A stretch of DNA of 64,000 bases from an uncultured bacterium (GCA_949292185.1 CASEYP010000020.1:62001-126000), one strand, 5' to 3'; shown: positions 54,528-63,206, numbered from the stretch's first letter. Notes: generated from the sequence alone by a model not told the origin. Translations and numbers: made by a program.

Positions 54528-54533
54528 TTTTAT
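54528..54533 (-). promoter_or_regulatory. -10 element of the nrdDG transcript
   Basis: TAAAAT on the minus strand lies just upstream of the riboswitch core and predicts a start near 54521. The -35 is weak (ATTAAT about 17 nt further upstream). Confidence 0.4.
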
Positions 54534-54747
54534 CATAAATGACTTTAAAAATTAATATTTATTCGAAAAAATAAATCCATTGACGGATGGTTTTCGTAAT
54601 GTATTGAAATATTTGTTAATCCGTTTTTTGGAAAATGAATAATAACAAGAGTCATGCAAGATGCAAGTTTTTATTTTAAATATTAAATCATGATAAGAAG
54701 GATTAACATTTGTAAATCTTACACTAAATTAAAAATAAAAGAGAATT
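54534..54747. other. Spacer between nrdD leader and the rubredoxin-fusion gene
   Basis: About 214 bp of AT-rich sequence. I saw a CCAT/ATGG palindrome around 54574 but no NrdR-type box, no clear terminator and no supported coding frame. Confidence 0.4.
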
Positions 54748-55383
54748 TTATCTAATTTTTACAAAATAGTCTTTTCCTTTTTTGCAAACTGGGCAGACAA
54801 ATGTATCAGGTTCTTTTGTTAGATCACCTTCATAAACGTATCCGCAAATTTTGCATTTGTATGCAGGACCTTTGTTTGAAGTTGTTGTTTCTTCTATGTA
54901 TGTTGGTGCATTTTTAGGACTTGTTCCTTTTCTTACGGCATGATAATAAGCGTAAGTCATGGGAATTTGATTATGCAGCATTTCACCATCTATAATTTTC
55001 CCAAGAAAAACCGTATGAGTTTCTGTTTCCATTTTGTCTACAAGTTCGCAGATAATGTAGCCTACTGAATTTTCTATTACATCTATTCCATCTACGGTAA
55101 CTTTTTTTATATTTTCAAATTTGTTTATATTTTGTCCTGTTTGAAATCCGAATATTGGAATTATATTTTCATCAGAGTCTACTCCAAGTATTGAGATTGC
55201 AAATTTTTTGTATTTATTGATACATTCATTTGTGTAGTTGTGGTGATTTATACTAACTGCGATTGTATCGTATGTAATTTGCATTAGGCTATTTGCGATA
55301 CAGCCTGTGGATTTTTCATCACCGTTTGGTGTTGATACTACATAAACTCCGTATGATAAATTCTTTAGTACATTAACATCCAT
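54748..55383 (-). CDS. Flavin reductase-like protein fused to rubredoxin
   Basis: This 211-residue protein has an N-terminal flavin-reductase/flavoredoxin domain (YGVYVVSTPNGDEKSTGCIANSLMQIT, then FGFQTGQNINKF) that should bind FMN. A C-terminal rubredoxin domain holds its iron through CKICGYVYEG and CPVCKKGKDYF. The rubredoxin is the short form without the usual DPxxGDP insert. Comparable fusions (high-molecular-weight rubredoxin) pass electrons from NAD(P)H to diiron or flavodiiron proteins that remove O2 or NO. That fits an anaerobe's oxygen defence. It is a single-gene unit. Confidence 0.87.
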   Translation of the reverse strand: MDVNVLKNLSYGVYVVSTPNGDEKSTGCIANSLMQITYDTIAVSINHHNYTNECINKYKKFAISILGVDSDENIIPIFGFQTGQNINKFENIKKVTVDGIDVIENSVGYIICELVDKMETETHTVFLGKIIDGEMLHNQIPMTYAYYHAVRKGTSPKNAPTYIEETTTSNKGPAYKCKICGYVYEGDLTKEPDTFVCPVCKKGKDYFVKIR

Positions 55384-55447
55384 ATAAACTTAAATCCTAT
55401 TTTTTTGTCTGCTAATTATATTATAACATTTTTGTTTAACAATTTCA

Positions 55448-57001
55448 TTAGCTTACAGTTTGAGGAGTTGGAGGATTTTGTTTTTTGCTTCTATGTTTTG
55501 TTAATTTATCATTTACCATAGGTAATATATAGCCAAGAACTATTCCTGAATATAATAAACCTGAAGCATGTGCTACATTTAGTTTCCACATATTTGCTTT
55601 TGCAAAAGATTTTCCTTTTGCAGCAATTTCAGCGTGTGTTTTTAGATGTAAGTCATTTAACCAATGTTTTACACCTTTGCCTTCTTTTGTAATATTAAAT
55701 AAGTTTTTGCGATCTTTATCAAGAAGATTAGCTACACCTTTTGCTGCAAAACCGCCAAATACAAGCCAGTTTAAGAATCCAAAGTAATCTCTTGTTACTG
55801 ATTCTCTTAATTCGGTATCATTATCTGCTGCTAAAAATCTTCCAACGATAGTTGATGCATAAACAGTTTTAATTGCATTACCACTTGTAATCGGGCTTGT
55901 AAATTGAAGTTTTTTCACAAAATCTTTTGGATTTTTTACTCGCATTACGCCTATTACCATTGCAACCATGCCGGCACTTGCCAAAAGTTTTTTGAACCAT
56001 AAGTTTTTGCTTTTTGCAGCTTGTTGGTTTGTTGGTTTATCGTTATAATCTACGTCGCCAACGAATCCTTTTTTACCTGTTCTTTTTTCTGTTAATTTTC
56101 TGTTTAATCTTTGGTTTGTTAAGCCTAGGGCTGATGCTATAATTAGAGAACCAAAGATTTTAATTTTATTTAGTTTTGCTACTTTTTGGAGAGCTTTTTC
56201 TAAGTTGACATTTGGATTATTGAAAATGTCTTTTCCCATGTCGTAGGTATCACGTAAGATAAATTCTAACTTTTCTGACCATTTTGCATCATGTAATTCA
56301 ACATGTAAATCTCGGTTAGCACCAAGTGCATTTGTAATTCTACCTTCCATGATTTTTAAGATATTTTTCTTATCTCTTTTAGAAATACTTTTATCTTCTA
56401 TGATTTGGGTAAATGTATTAATTATTCCGTCTTTTGTTTTTAATGAATCTTTTATGTTTTTGTATTTTGTGTCATCCCATTTTAGTCTATCCCAAGCTTT
56501 TTCATCTTCCCATTCTATTTTGTCCCATTCAATGTCTTTGAAATTATTTAATTTGTTGCCATCTTGTCCTTTTAAGCTTTCAAATACATTTGTAACATAT
56601 TTATGTACGTTATTATCTGAATCTTCCCAGGCATGATTTAGAACTTTTATTGAATCATCGCTATACCAAGTATTAGGATTAATTTTTACATCAGGCATGA
56701 TTTTTTTGCTCATTAAATGAGATAATCCAAGTGCAATTAATCCGGCAGATAGGCAGTTAATAAAAGTTCCGCTTATTTCTCTAAAAAATGTTTCAAATCC
56801 TGCTTCTTTATTTCTGTGGTGGTAATCGTAATAAGATCTTGGGGTAACCATTGCTCCTAAGTCGATTAAAACGGCATTTGCCATATCATTTGTATCAAGT
56901 GTTCTTAATGCGCTTGTTACTACTCCGTCTAGTGCTCCTTTAAATTGAGGTTGATGATTTCTTCTTGCTTGTACATCATAATTGTTGATAGTTAGGTTCA
57001 T
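55448..57001 (-). CDS. FKG-motif membrane-associated protein, unknown function
   Basis: I start this protein at the ATG at 57001 (517 residues), with GGAG 7 nt upstream; a longer frame to 57061 runs through a terminator hairpin and is rejected. It begins MNLTINNYDVQARRNHQPQFKG, with the FKG tripeptide at 23-25 as in the large protein at 17 kb. Hydrophobic helices occur near 70-90, 280-300, 340-360 and 470-490, with charged segments between. A central run of repeated tryptophans (IEWDKIEWEDEKAWDRLKWDD) is notable. FLAADNDTELRESVTRDYFGF resembles the duplicated module of the 17-kb protein. No function is known. Confidence 0.7.
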   Translation of the reverse strand: MNLTINNYDVQARRNHQPQFKGALDGVVTSALRTLDTNDMANAVLIDLGAMVTPRSYYDYHHRNKEAGFETFFREISGTFINCLSAGLIALGLSHLMSKKIMPDVKINPNTWYSDDSIKVLNHAWEDSDNNVHKYVTNVFESLKGQDGNKLNNFKDIEWDKIEWEDEKAWDRLKWDDTKYKNIKDSLKTKDGIINTFTQIIEDKSISKRDKKNILKIMEGRITNALGANRDLHVELHDAKWSEKLEFILRDTYDMGKDIFNNPNVNLEKALQKVAKLNKIKIFGSLIIASALGLTNQRLNRKLTEKRTGKKGFVGDVDYNDKPTNQQAAKSKNLWFKKLLASAGMVAMVIGVMRVKNPKDFVKKLQFTSPITSGNAIKTVYASTIVGRFLAADNDTELRESVTRDYFGFLNWLVFGGFAAKGVANLLDKDRKNLFNITKEGKGVKHWLNDLHLKTHAEIAAKGKSFAKANMWKLNVAHASGLLYSGIVLGYILPMVNDKLTKHRSKKQNPPTPQTVS

Positions 57002-57026
57002 TATAATCTCCATAAAAATATTAAAA

Positions 57027-57062
57027 ACAAAAATGCGGTCCCAATTATATCGGGACCGCATT
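57027..57062 (-). terminator. Terminator of the mini-gene transcript
   Basis: On the minus strand AATGCGGTCCC / GGGACCGCATT is an 11-bp perfect GC-rich stem with a 9-nt loop and a TTTTTGTTTTT tail. It is the strongest terminator in the window and lies just upstream of the FKG gene start. Confidence 0.93.
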
Positions 57063-57093
57063 CAAATAAAATCTGGTTTAAATTGTATAATTA

Positions 57094-57183
57094 CTAAAAA
57101 TTACACACGCTCAAACTGCCAAGTCCCGATTGTATGAACTTGGAGGAGGAGGATGTATTATTTTTAGCAAATAGATTTATCAT
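57094..57183 (-). CDS. Mini-gene encoding a 29-residue peptide
   Basis: This short gene has all parts of an independent unit. TTGACA (57241-57236), an 18-nt spacer and TATTAT (57217-57212) form the promoter, AAGGA lies 7 nt before the ATG, and a GC-rich terminator follows. The 29-residue product starts MINLFAKNN, has four serines in a row, and ends GSLSVCNF with a single cysteine three residues from the end. It has no hydrophobic signal helix. It could be a signalling or modified peptide, a toxin-like peptide, or the frame could be incidental in a small RNA of about 180 nt. No family recognised. Confidence 0.5.
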   Translation of the reverse strand: MINLFAKNNTSSSSKFIQSGLGSLSVCNF

Positions 57184-57211
57184 TATTTTCCTTACTTTTG
57201 TTACAAGTATA

Positions 57212-57241
57212 ATAATACCCAAAAAAGAAAAAATTTGTCAA
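57212..57241 (-). promoter_or_regulatory. Promoter of the mini-gene
   Basis: A perfect TTGACA -35 and TATTAT -10 with an 18-nt spacer on the minus strand, inside the 266-bp gap between the SNF2 gene and the FKG gene. Predicted start near 57205. Confidence 0.6.
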
Positions 57242-57268
57242 GGTGTGAACTTTTTTTAATTTAAATTT

Positions 57269-60244
57269 TTATGCGGACAAAGTAAATATTTCGTAAATTT
57301 CTTCGTCTGAAAGTTCTGTAATAATCTTTTCGCCTTCGTAAACAGCTAAGTCTGCTAATTCTTTTTTAGATTTCAGCATTTCATCAATTTTTTCTTCAAA
57401 GGTACCTAACGTAATCATTCTATGAACCATTACGTTCTTATCTTGACCGATACGATAAGTTCTATCTGTTGCTTGATCTTCAACAGCAGGATTCCACCAC
57501 AAGTCGTAGTGAATAACATTTGTTGCTTTTGTTAAGTTCAAACCTGTTCCACCTGCTTTTAATGATAATATCATTATCTTAGATTCATCATCAGTTTGGA
57601 ATTTTTCGATTAAGTTTTCTCTTTGAGAAACTGTTAAGCTTCCGTGGAAGAATAGAGGGTCTGTGTTACATTCTTGAGAAATTACTTTGCATAAAATGTC
57701 GCCCATTTCTTTATATTGAGTAAAGATAAGTGTCTTTTCTCCATTATCAAGAATGCTTTGTAATAAATCTAAGCATTTTTCAAGTTTACCTGACATTTCT
57801 CTGCCCATTTCACCTGATTTTAAGAATTGATATGGGTGGTTGCAGATTTGTTTTAGAGCAGTAATAAGTTTGAAGATATTTCCTCGTCTGTTAACTCCGG
57901 TAAATCCGCTTATTTTTGCCATCATTTCGTTTAATGTCTTTTCATATAATACTGCCTGCATCTTAGATAAGTAACAGTATTCGTTCAATACCATCTTTTC
58001 AGGTAAGTCTGAGATTACGTGCTTATCAGTTTTTAATCTCCTTAATACGAATGGTGAAATTGACATTCTAAGTTTATTTGCTCTTGAATTTTCTTTAAAT
58101 CTTTCAATAGGTATTGCATAACTCTTTTGGAATTCTCTAAGTGAACCAAGATAACCTTTGTTGATAAAATCAAATATACTCCATAATTCGGTTAATCTGT
58201 TTTCTACAGGAGTACCTGTCATTGCAATTTTTACATCTGATTTTAGAAGTTTTATTGCTAATGTTTGAGCGGTATCAGGGTTTTTGATATTTTGAGCTTC
58301 ATCAACAATAATTACGCTCCAAGAATGTTTCTTTAACTCTTCAACATCAATTCTCATAATTGCGTAAGTTGTTAGAATTACATCGTGTTCAACATCAAGT
58401 TTTCTATCTGCACCGTGATATATTACGGCATCAAGGGTTGGTGCAAACATTTGTAATTCTTTCATCCAGTTACCCATAAGTGTTGTTGGGCATATTACTA
58501 ATACAGGTTTTTTAAGTTTGCCTTCTTCTTTCATTTTTAGAAGTAAGCTTATAACCTGAATAGTTTTACCTAATCCCATATCATCTGCCATACAAGCTCC
58601 AAAGCCTTTTGAAACATTTGTCCATAACCATTTTAAACCGACTTCTTGGTATGGTCTTAATTCTCCGTTCAAAGTTTTTGGAACACTAACATCAACAGGT
58701 TTTGTGAAATCTGATAGAACTCTTGCAAATGCTGCATCATAATCAAAATCATATTGTTCAAATTGTCCTGATAGTGATGCGTGGATAAGTTCCATTCTGG
58801 ACATTGATTTAAGATTTGATTTTGCAATTTGTTCAAAAATCTTTTTACTTTCTTCTTGGTCAATCAAAACATATTTATTTTTGTATTTGATAAGTCCATT
58901 ATTGGTTTCAAGAAGTTTTTTGTATTCTTCAATAGAAATTCTTTCATCACCCAAAGCAATTTCGTATGAAAAATCTAATATATCATCAAGTAAAATCTTA
59001 GAAGATGATGTATTATTGATTAAATCTGCCAAATTTTGTGATCTTGAAGCTTTAACTTTTGCATTAATAGAGGCTCTTGGGATTATGATATTTGCAAGTT
59101 CTTTTGGTAATATAACTTCAATTTGAGCTTTTTGAAGATAATATGCAGTTTGTGTAATGATTTTATAAACTTCATTCAAATTCAAATCAAGATAAAGTTT
59201 ATCTTCATCTTCAAATAGATTTTCCAATTCAGGCATATAACGAAGAGCATAATTTAATTGTTTTTCTACAATTCTTGAAATATCTGAAGCTTTAGCTCCA
59301 AATACATCTTCATCTGTGTATAATTTGTCAATTAAAACGCTTTCATTAGTTTTTCTGTTTTTAATATAGACTTTGAGTCTAAATAATTCATCTTCAATTT
59401 TTTCAATTTTAAAGTATGGAATAACGTCATATTTACCCAAATATAGTTCATCGAACCATTGGGCAAAGCTTTCTGCAATATCTTTACCTTTTAATACTGC
59501 TCTTTGTTCTAAATCTTTTAATAGATAAGTTCCGGATTTAACATCTTTAAATCTATACATTTTAATACCCAAGAACTTATAGATAACATAATTTAAATAT
59601 GTGTAAATAAATTCATAAACGAAATCTTTAGGCTTTTCACCTTCTATGAATAAATCATCAGGCATACATTCTTCGAACTGATTAATAATTCTAGCCATTT
59701 TTTGGTTATTTATAATTGGTTCATAGACAATTCTAAACATTTGCCCGTAGCGTTTAACTGTAGGGATGAAATACAATTTTTCAATAAGCTTCATAACAAA
59801 GTAAGTTAGCTTATTAAGGTAAATAAATGTTGGGGATAAATCTGCCAAATCAACAATATTTCCAAATCCTCCAAAATAATCCATAACCAAATCCCAAGCC
59901 ATAAAGTAACCAACCTTATCGCCAAGAACACTTGATTTAAATCTAAATAATGAACCTTTAGATTTTAGATAATATTGGAAATTGTTAGTCGGCGTAACAA
60001 AGAATGATAATTTGCCGCCTTTATTTATTAAATAGAAGTTAGTATTACGAGTTGGAGCATTAGGGCTTAAAAAGACTCCTGCAAATTCATCTTCAATGAT
60101 TTGATAAATCATACTTAATGTGTAGCGGAAATCTTTATTTTTAAAGTATTCAGGGTTTTCGCTTAAATTAAAAAACAATTCATCAACGTTATTCTTTTTA
60201 AACGAAAAATCTATATCTAAATTTTCTATTTTATTATCACTCAT
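57269..60244 (-). CDS. SNF2-family DNA-dependent ATPase/helicase
   Basis: This 991-residue protein has a C-terminal SNF2 motor of two RecA-like lobes. Walker A is DDMGLGKT in GACMADDMGLGKTIQVISLL, motif II is DEAQ (IIVDEAQNIKN), motif III is MTGTPVENRL, and lobe two carries LSLKAGGTGLNLTKA and QATDRTYRIGQDK. The N-terminal half (about 1-500) fits the bacterial SNF2-associated region (RapA/HepA-like) and gives no catalytic motif I can name. It probably remodels protein-DNA complexes or recycles RNA polymerase. A terminator separates it from gpmI. Confidence 0.92.
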   Translation of the reverse strand: MSDNKIENLDIDFSFKKNNVDELFFNLSENPEYFKNKDFRYTLSMIYQIIEDEFAGVFLSPNAPTRNTNFYLINKGGKLSFFVTPTNNFQYYLKSKGSLFRFKSSVLGDKVGYFMAWDLVMDYFGGFGNIVDLADLSPTFIYLNKLTYFVMKLIEKLYFIPTVKRYGQMFRIVYEPIINNQKMARIINQFEECMPDDLFIEGEKPKDFVYEFIYTYLNYVIYKFLGIKMYRFKDVKSGTYLLKDLEQRAVLKGKDIAESFAQWFDELYLGKYDVIPYFKIEKIEDELFRLKVYIKNRKTNESVLIDKLYTDEDVFGAKASDISRIVEKQLNYALRYMPELENLFEDEDKLYLDLNLNEVYKIITQTAYYLQKAQIEVILPKELANIIIPRASINAKVKASRSQNLADLINNTSSSKILLDDILDFSYEIALGDERISIEEYKKLLETNNGLIKYKNKYVLIDQEESKKIFEQIAKSNLKSMSRMELIHASLSGQFEQYDFDYDAAFARVLSDFTKPVDVSVPKTLNGELRPYQEVGLKWLWTNVSKGFGACMADDMGLGKTIQVISLLLKMKEEGKLKKPVLVICPTTLMGNWMKELQMFAPTLDAVIYHGADRKLDVEHDVILTTYAIMRIDVEELKKHSWSVIIVDEAQNIKNPDTAQTLAIKLLKSDVKIAMTGTPVENRLTELWSIFDFINKGYLGSLREFQKSYAIPIERFKENSRANKLRMSISPFVLRRLKTDKHVISDLPEKMVLNEYCYLSKMQAVLYEKTLNEMMAKISGFTGVNRRGNIFKLITALKQICNHPYQFLKSGEMGREMSGKLEKCLDLLQSILDNGEKTLIFTQYKEMGDILCKVISQECNTDPLFFHGSLTVSQRENLIEKFQTDDESKIMILSLKAGGTGLNLTKATNVIHYDLWWNPAVEDQATDRTYRIGQDKNVMVHRMITLGTFEEKIDEMLKSKKELADLAVYEGEKIITELSDEEIYEIFTLSA

Positions 60245-60280
60245 AATTTTCTCTTACTAACTTATATTTCTAACCTTGTA

Positions 60281-60310
60281 AAAAGGTCAGGCTAAAGAGC
60301 CTAACCTTTT
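60281..60310 (-). terminator. Terminator of gpmI
   Basis: AAAAGGTCAGGCT / AGCCTAACCTTTT stem with one mismatch and a 4-nt loop; on the minus strand a T5 run follows. Confidence 0.78.
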
Positions 60311-60321
60311 ATTAAAATGAA

Positions 60322-61848
60322 TTATTTAATTAATGACTTTCCGGTCATTTCTTTAGGTTGAGTTATACCCAACAACTGTAAAACAGTTGGTGCAACATCA
60401 CATAAAGCTCCGGTTTCTCTTAAGCTCATATCTTTAGGGGCATTGATAAGAACAAATGGAACATCATTTGTAGTGTGAGCTGTGTGAGGTTTTCCTGTAG
60501 CTTCGTCAACCATTTCTTCTGAATTTCCGTGATCAGCAGTTAATAGCATAACCACATCATGTGATTTGCAAGCATTAGCAATTTTACCAACGCATTCATC
60601 AACGACTTTGCAAGCTTTTGTAGCAGCTTCAATAACTCCTGTATGACCAACCATATCAGGGTTTGCAAAGTTTACTAAAATGAATTGATATTTCTCATCA
60701 TCAATAGCTTTTAATACGTTGTCGCAAACTTCTTTAGCACTCATTTCAGGTTGCATATCATAAGTTGCAACTTTTGGAGATGGAACAAGAACTCTTGTTT
60801 CGTGAGGTTGAGGAGCATCAATTCCACCGTTAAAGAAGAATGTAACGTGAGCATATTTTTCAGTTTCGGCTGTTCTGAATTGATTTATTCCGTTAGCTTC
60901 CAAAACATCACCTAAGATATTCACTAATTTTTCTTTAGGGAATGCTACAGGGAATGTGAATGTAGCTTCATAACTTGTCATTGTAGTGTAAAGAATGTTT
61001 TTAAGAACTTTCTTTCTCTTAAATCCGTCAAAATCAGCAAAGTTGATAGCTTTTGTAATTTCTCTTGCTCTATCAGGACGATAGTTAAAGAAAATTATAG
61101 AATCGTTGTCGTGAATTCTTGATTCTTCACCGCCGATAACAGTCGGAAGTACAAATTCATCAGTTTCACCTTTTGCGTAAGATTGTTTAACACCTTCGAT
61201 AGCAGAAGAAGCTTTTTCACCTTCACCTAACAACAATGCGTTATAACCTTTTTCAACTCTATCCCAACGATTATCTCTGTCCATAATGTAATAACGACCG
61301 ATAATTGTTGCAATAGGTGGAAGTTTATATTCTTTTAATTCATCTTCAATAACTTGTAAATATTCACAAGCACTGGCAGGTGGCGTATCTCTTCCGTCTA
61401 AGAATGCGTGTACATATACTTTAGTTAAACCGTTATCTGCAGCCATTTTTATTAAGGCTTCCAAATGTTCAAGTGAAGAGTGAACTCCGCCTGTTGAAAC
61501 TAAGCCGTATAAATGTAATGCTGAGTTATGTTTTTTAGCATGTTCGATTGCAGCCAAGAATTTTTCATTTTTGAAGAATGAACCGTCTTTTATTGCGTTG
61601 TTGATTTTAGATAGATCTTGGTAAACAATTCTTCCTGCACCTAAGTTCAAGTGTCCAACTTCAGAATTACCCATTTGCCCTTCCGGTAAACCAACATATT
61701 CACCTTCAGCTTTAATTTTAATAAATTTCCCTTCATGTTCTAATTCAGGAACATTAATAGGATGAGCTAACTTTGTAGCATCATATTTATCAGATCCGGT
61801 TGAAATTCCCCAGCCGTCCATAATACATAGCAAAACTCTTTTAGCCAT
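60322..61848 (-). CDS. gpmI: Phosphoglycerate mutase, 2,3-bisphosphoglycerate-independent
   Basis: GpmI interconverts 3- and 2-phosphoglycerate in glycolysis using two manganese ions. The 508-residue protein has the metal site DGWG at the start, the nucleophilic serine in MGNSEVGHLNLGAGR, HAFLDGRDTPP, GRYYIMDRDNRWDR, and the second metal motifs NFANPDMVGHTG and TADHGNSEEM. It is complete. TATAAT on the minus strand at 61925-61920 gives it its own promoter, with GAAGGGA as ribosome binding site. Confidence 0.96.
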   Translation of the reverse strand: MAKRVLLCIMDGWGISTGSDKYDATKLAHPINVPELEHEGKFIKIKAEGEYVGLPEGQMGNSEVGHLNLGAGRIVYQDLSKINNAIKDGSFFKNEKFLAAIEHAKKHNSALHLYGLVSTGGVHSSLEHLEALIKMAADNGLTKVYVHAFLDGRDTPPASACEYLQVIEDELKEYKLPPIATIIGRYYIMDRDNRWDRVEKGYNALLLGEGEKASSAIEGVKQSYAKGETDEFVLPTVIGGEESRIHDNDSIIFFNYRPDRAREITKAINFADFDGFKRKKVLKNILYTTMTSYEATFTFPVAFPKEKLVNILGDVLEANGINQFRTAETEKYAHVTFFFNGGIDAPQPHETRVLVPSPKVATYDMQPEMSAKEVCDNVLKAIDDEKYQFILVNFANPDMVGHTGVIEAATKACKVVDECVGKIANACKSHDVVMLLTADHGNSEEMVDEATGKPHTAHTTNDVPFVLINAPKDMSLRETGALCDVAPTVLQLLGITQPKEMTGKSLIK

Positions 61849-62233
61849 ATTTAATCCCTTCTTTCTATCTATATACTAGCGAAATTTTAGCAAGAACATG
61901 TTTTTTTTTCAATGGGGCGATTATAGCGAAAATAACATTTTAAACTTGAAAAATTTGCAAAAAAAAGCTTCTTGTGAAAGAAGCTCCTTGGAATTTTTTA
62001 CAATTCCTCGTGTAAAAGATTAGTAGGTAGAAAGTAGAAGGTAGTAATGTATATATAAAAAGCATTTATATATCATTTGTATATATCTATAAAGTATTTT
62101 TTATATATCAAATTGCCATATTGCAGATACATGTTTACAAATATTTACATACACTTATAAATGTTGTGTAAGTGCTGTAAAAGTTGAAAAAAAACTTATA
62201 TTCTACTATAATCAAGCAAGAAATGAGGAAATT
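61849..62233. other. Divergent intergenic region between gpmI and coaD
   Basis: This 385-bp gap contains the gpmI promoter (minus strand, -10 at 61920-61925), a minus-strand hairpin terminator at 61959-61985, a second hairpin GGAATT/AATTCC at 61990-62007, and a very AT-rich stretch at 62045-62110 with several TATATA runs. The coaD leader with GAGGA is at the right end. No protein frame is supported. Confidence 0.55.
61959..61985 (-). terminator. Minus-strand terminator upstream of the gpmI promoter
   Basis: AGCTTCTT / AAGAAGCT is a perfect 8-bp stem with a GTGA loop on the plus strand; on the minus strand it is followed by seven or more T residues. It lies upstream of the gpmI -10, so it ends some other minus-strand transcript, perhaps a small RNA that starts within 62010-62230. 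Confidence 0.65.
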
Positions 62234-62707
62234 ATGAAAATTGCAATATATCCGGGTAGCTTTGACCCGATAACAAAAGGACATTTAGATATTTTAAAAA
62301 GTGCTGCAAGTATTTTTGACAAAGTTATTATTGCAGTTGCTCATAATGGTGAAAAAAAAGGTTTTTTAACAGTTGATGAAAGGGTTGAACTTATTAAAAA
62401 AAGTATTCCGCACTTGAGTAACGTTGAGGTGGATGCGTTTGAGGGTTTGACTATTGAATATGCAAAAAAACGTGGGGCAGAAGTTTTGATTAGAGGACTT
62501 CGTGCTGTTTCAGATTTTGAATATGAAATGCAGTTATCTCAAACAAACAGCGCGCTGTGCGAAGATATTAAAACTGTATTCTTAATCACAAAACCTAAAT
62601 ATAACTTTATATCTTCAAGCACAATTAAGGAAATACTTGCTAACGGCGGAGATATTTCAAAATTCGTCCCCGAAGCAGTAAATATCTATCTAAAAGAAAG
62701 GAAATAA
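62234..62707 (+). CDS. coaD: Phosphopantetheine adenylyltransferase
   Basis: CoaD makes dephospho-CoA from 4'-phosphopantetheine and ATP, the penultimate step of coenzyme A synthesis. The 157-residue protein has the nucleotidyltransferase motif YPGSFDPITKGHLDI, the RGLRAVSDFEYEMQ block and the FISSSTIKE end. GAGGA is the ribosome binding site. The next gene starts with no gap after its stop codon. Confidence 0.96.
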   Translation: MKIAIYPGSFDPITKGHLDILKSAASIFDKVIIAVAHNGEKKGFLTVDERVELIKKSIPHLSNVEVDAFEGLTIEYAKKRGAEVLIRGLRAVSDFEYEMQLSQTNSALCEDIKTVFLITKPKYNFISSSTIKEILANGGDISKFVPEAVNIYLKERK

Positions 62708-63097
62708 ATGCAATTTAGAACAAAAAAAATTATACAAGAGCTTGAAAATAAAATAGAAAAAAGTTATTCTTTACCTATTTTCAGAGGATACGTTGCCGTT
62801 AACAAAAGAGGATTAGAAAAACTTCTTGATGAAATGTATGCAACTTTACCTGTTGATATTCAAGTAGCAAGACAATACCTGAAAAATAGCAGTATAGAAT
62901 TAAAGAGAAACCAGCAAAATAGCAATAAAGCAAGTTTATATGATTACCTGAAAAAATTTGAGATAATTATTGAAGAAACTTTGAGTGTAGCATCCTATGT
63001 CATATTAAATATTCGTGAAATTGAAGAATTACTTGATAAAATGTATGAAACTATTCCGGATGAAATAGTAGAAGTTGAAACCTTAAGCAACAAATAA
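62708..63097 (+). CDS. Hypothetical protein with duplicated Y-x-x-[LI]-P motif
   Basis: This 129-residue protein has no signal or membrane segment. It contains two copies of one element, VNKRGLEKLLDEMYATLPVDI (about 30-50) and LNIREIEELLDKMYETIPDEI (about 97-117), each preceded by a hydrophobic SYV/GYV segment. A third copy is in the next gene. AAAGG, inside the end of coaD, is the ribosome binding site, so it is co-translated with coaD. The pattern recalls short helical segments of DivIVA-type proteins, but I do not assign it. Confidence 0.62.
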   Translation: MQFRTKKIIQELENKIEKSYSLPIFRGYVAVNKRGLEKLLDEMYATLPVDIQVARQYLKNSSIELKRNQQNSNKASLYDYLKKFEIIIEETLSVASYVILNIREIEELLDKMYETIPDEIVEVETLSNK

Positions 63098-63206
63098 TAA
63101 AACATGTTAACATATGTAATTACATAGAAAGATAATATTTGACAATTAAAAAGTGCTTATGTAATATATATAATATAACATGTGAAAGGGATAAGGGATA
63201 CTAGAG

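Noticed and set aside
57002-57061. N-terminal extension of the second FKG protein
   Set aside because: The extension would translate through a strong terminator stem; the ATG at 57001 has GGAG.
62040-62115. Possible origin of replication or repeat array in the TATATA-rich stretch
   Set aside because: No DnaA-box cluster or regular repeat unit is visible; it is simply AT-rich.
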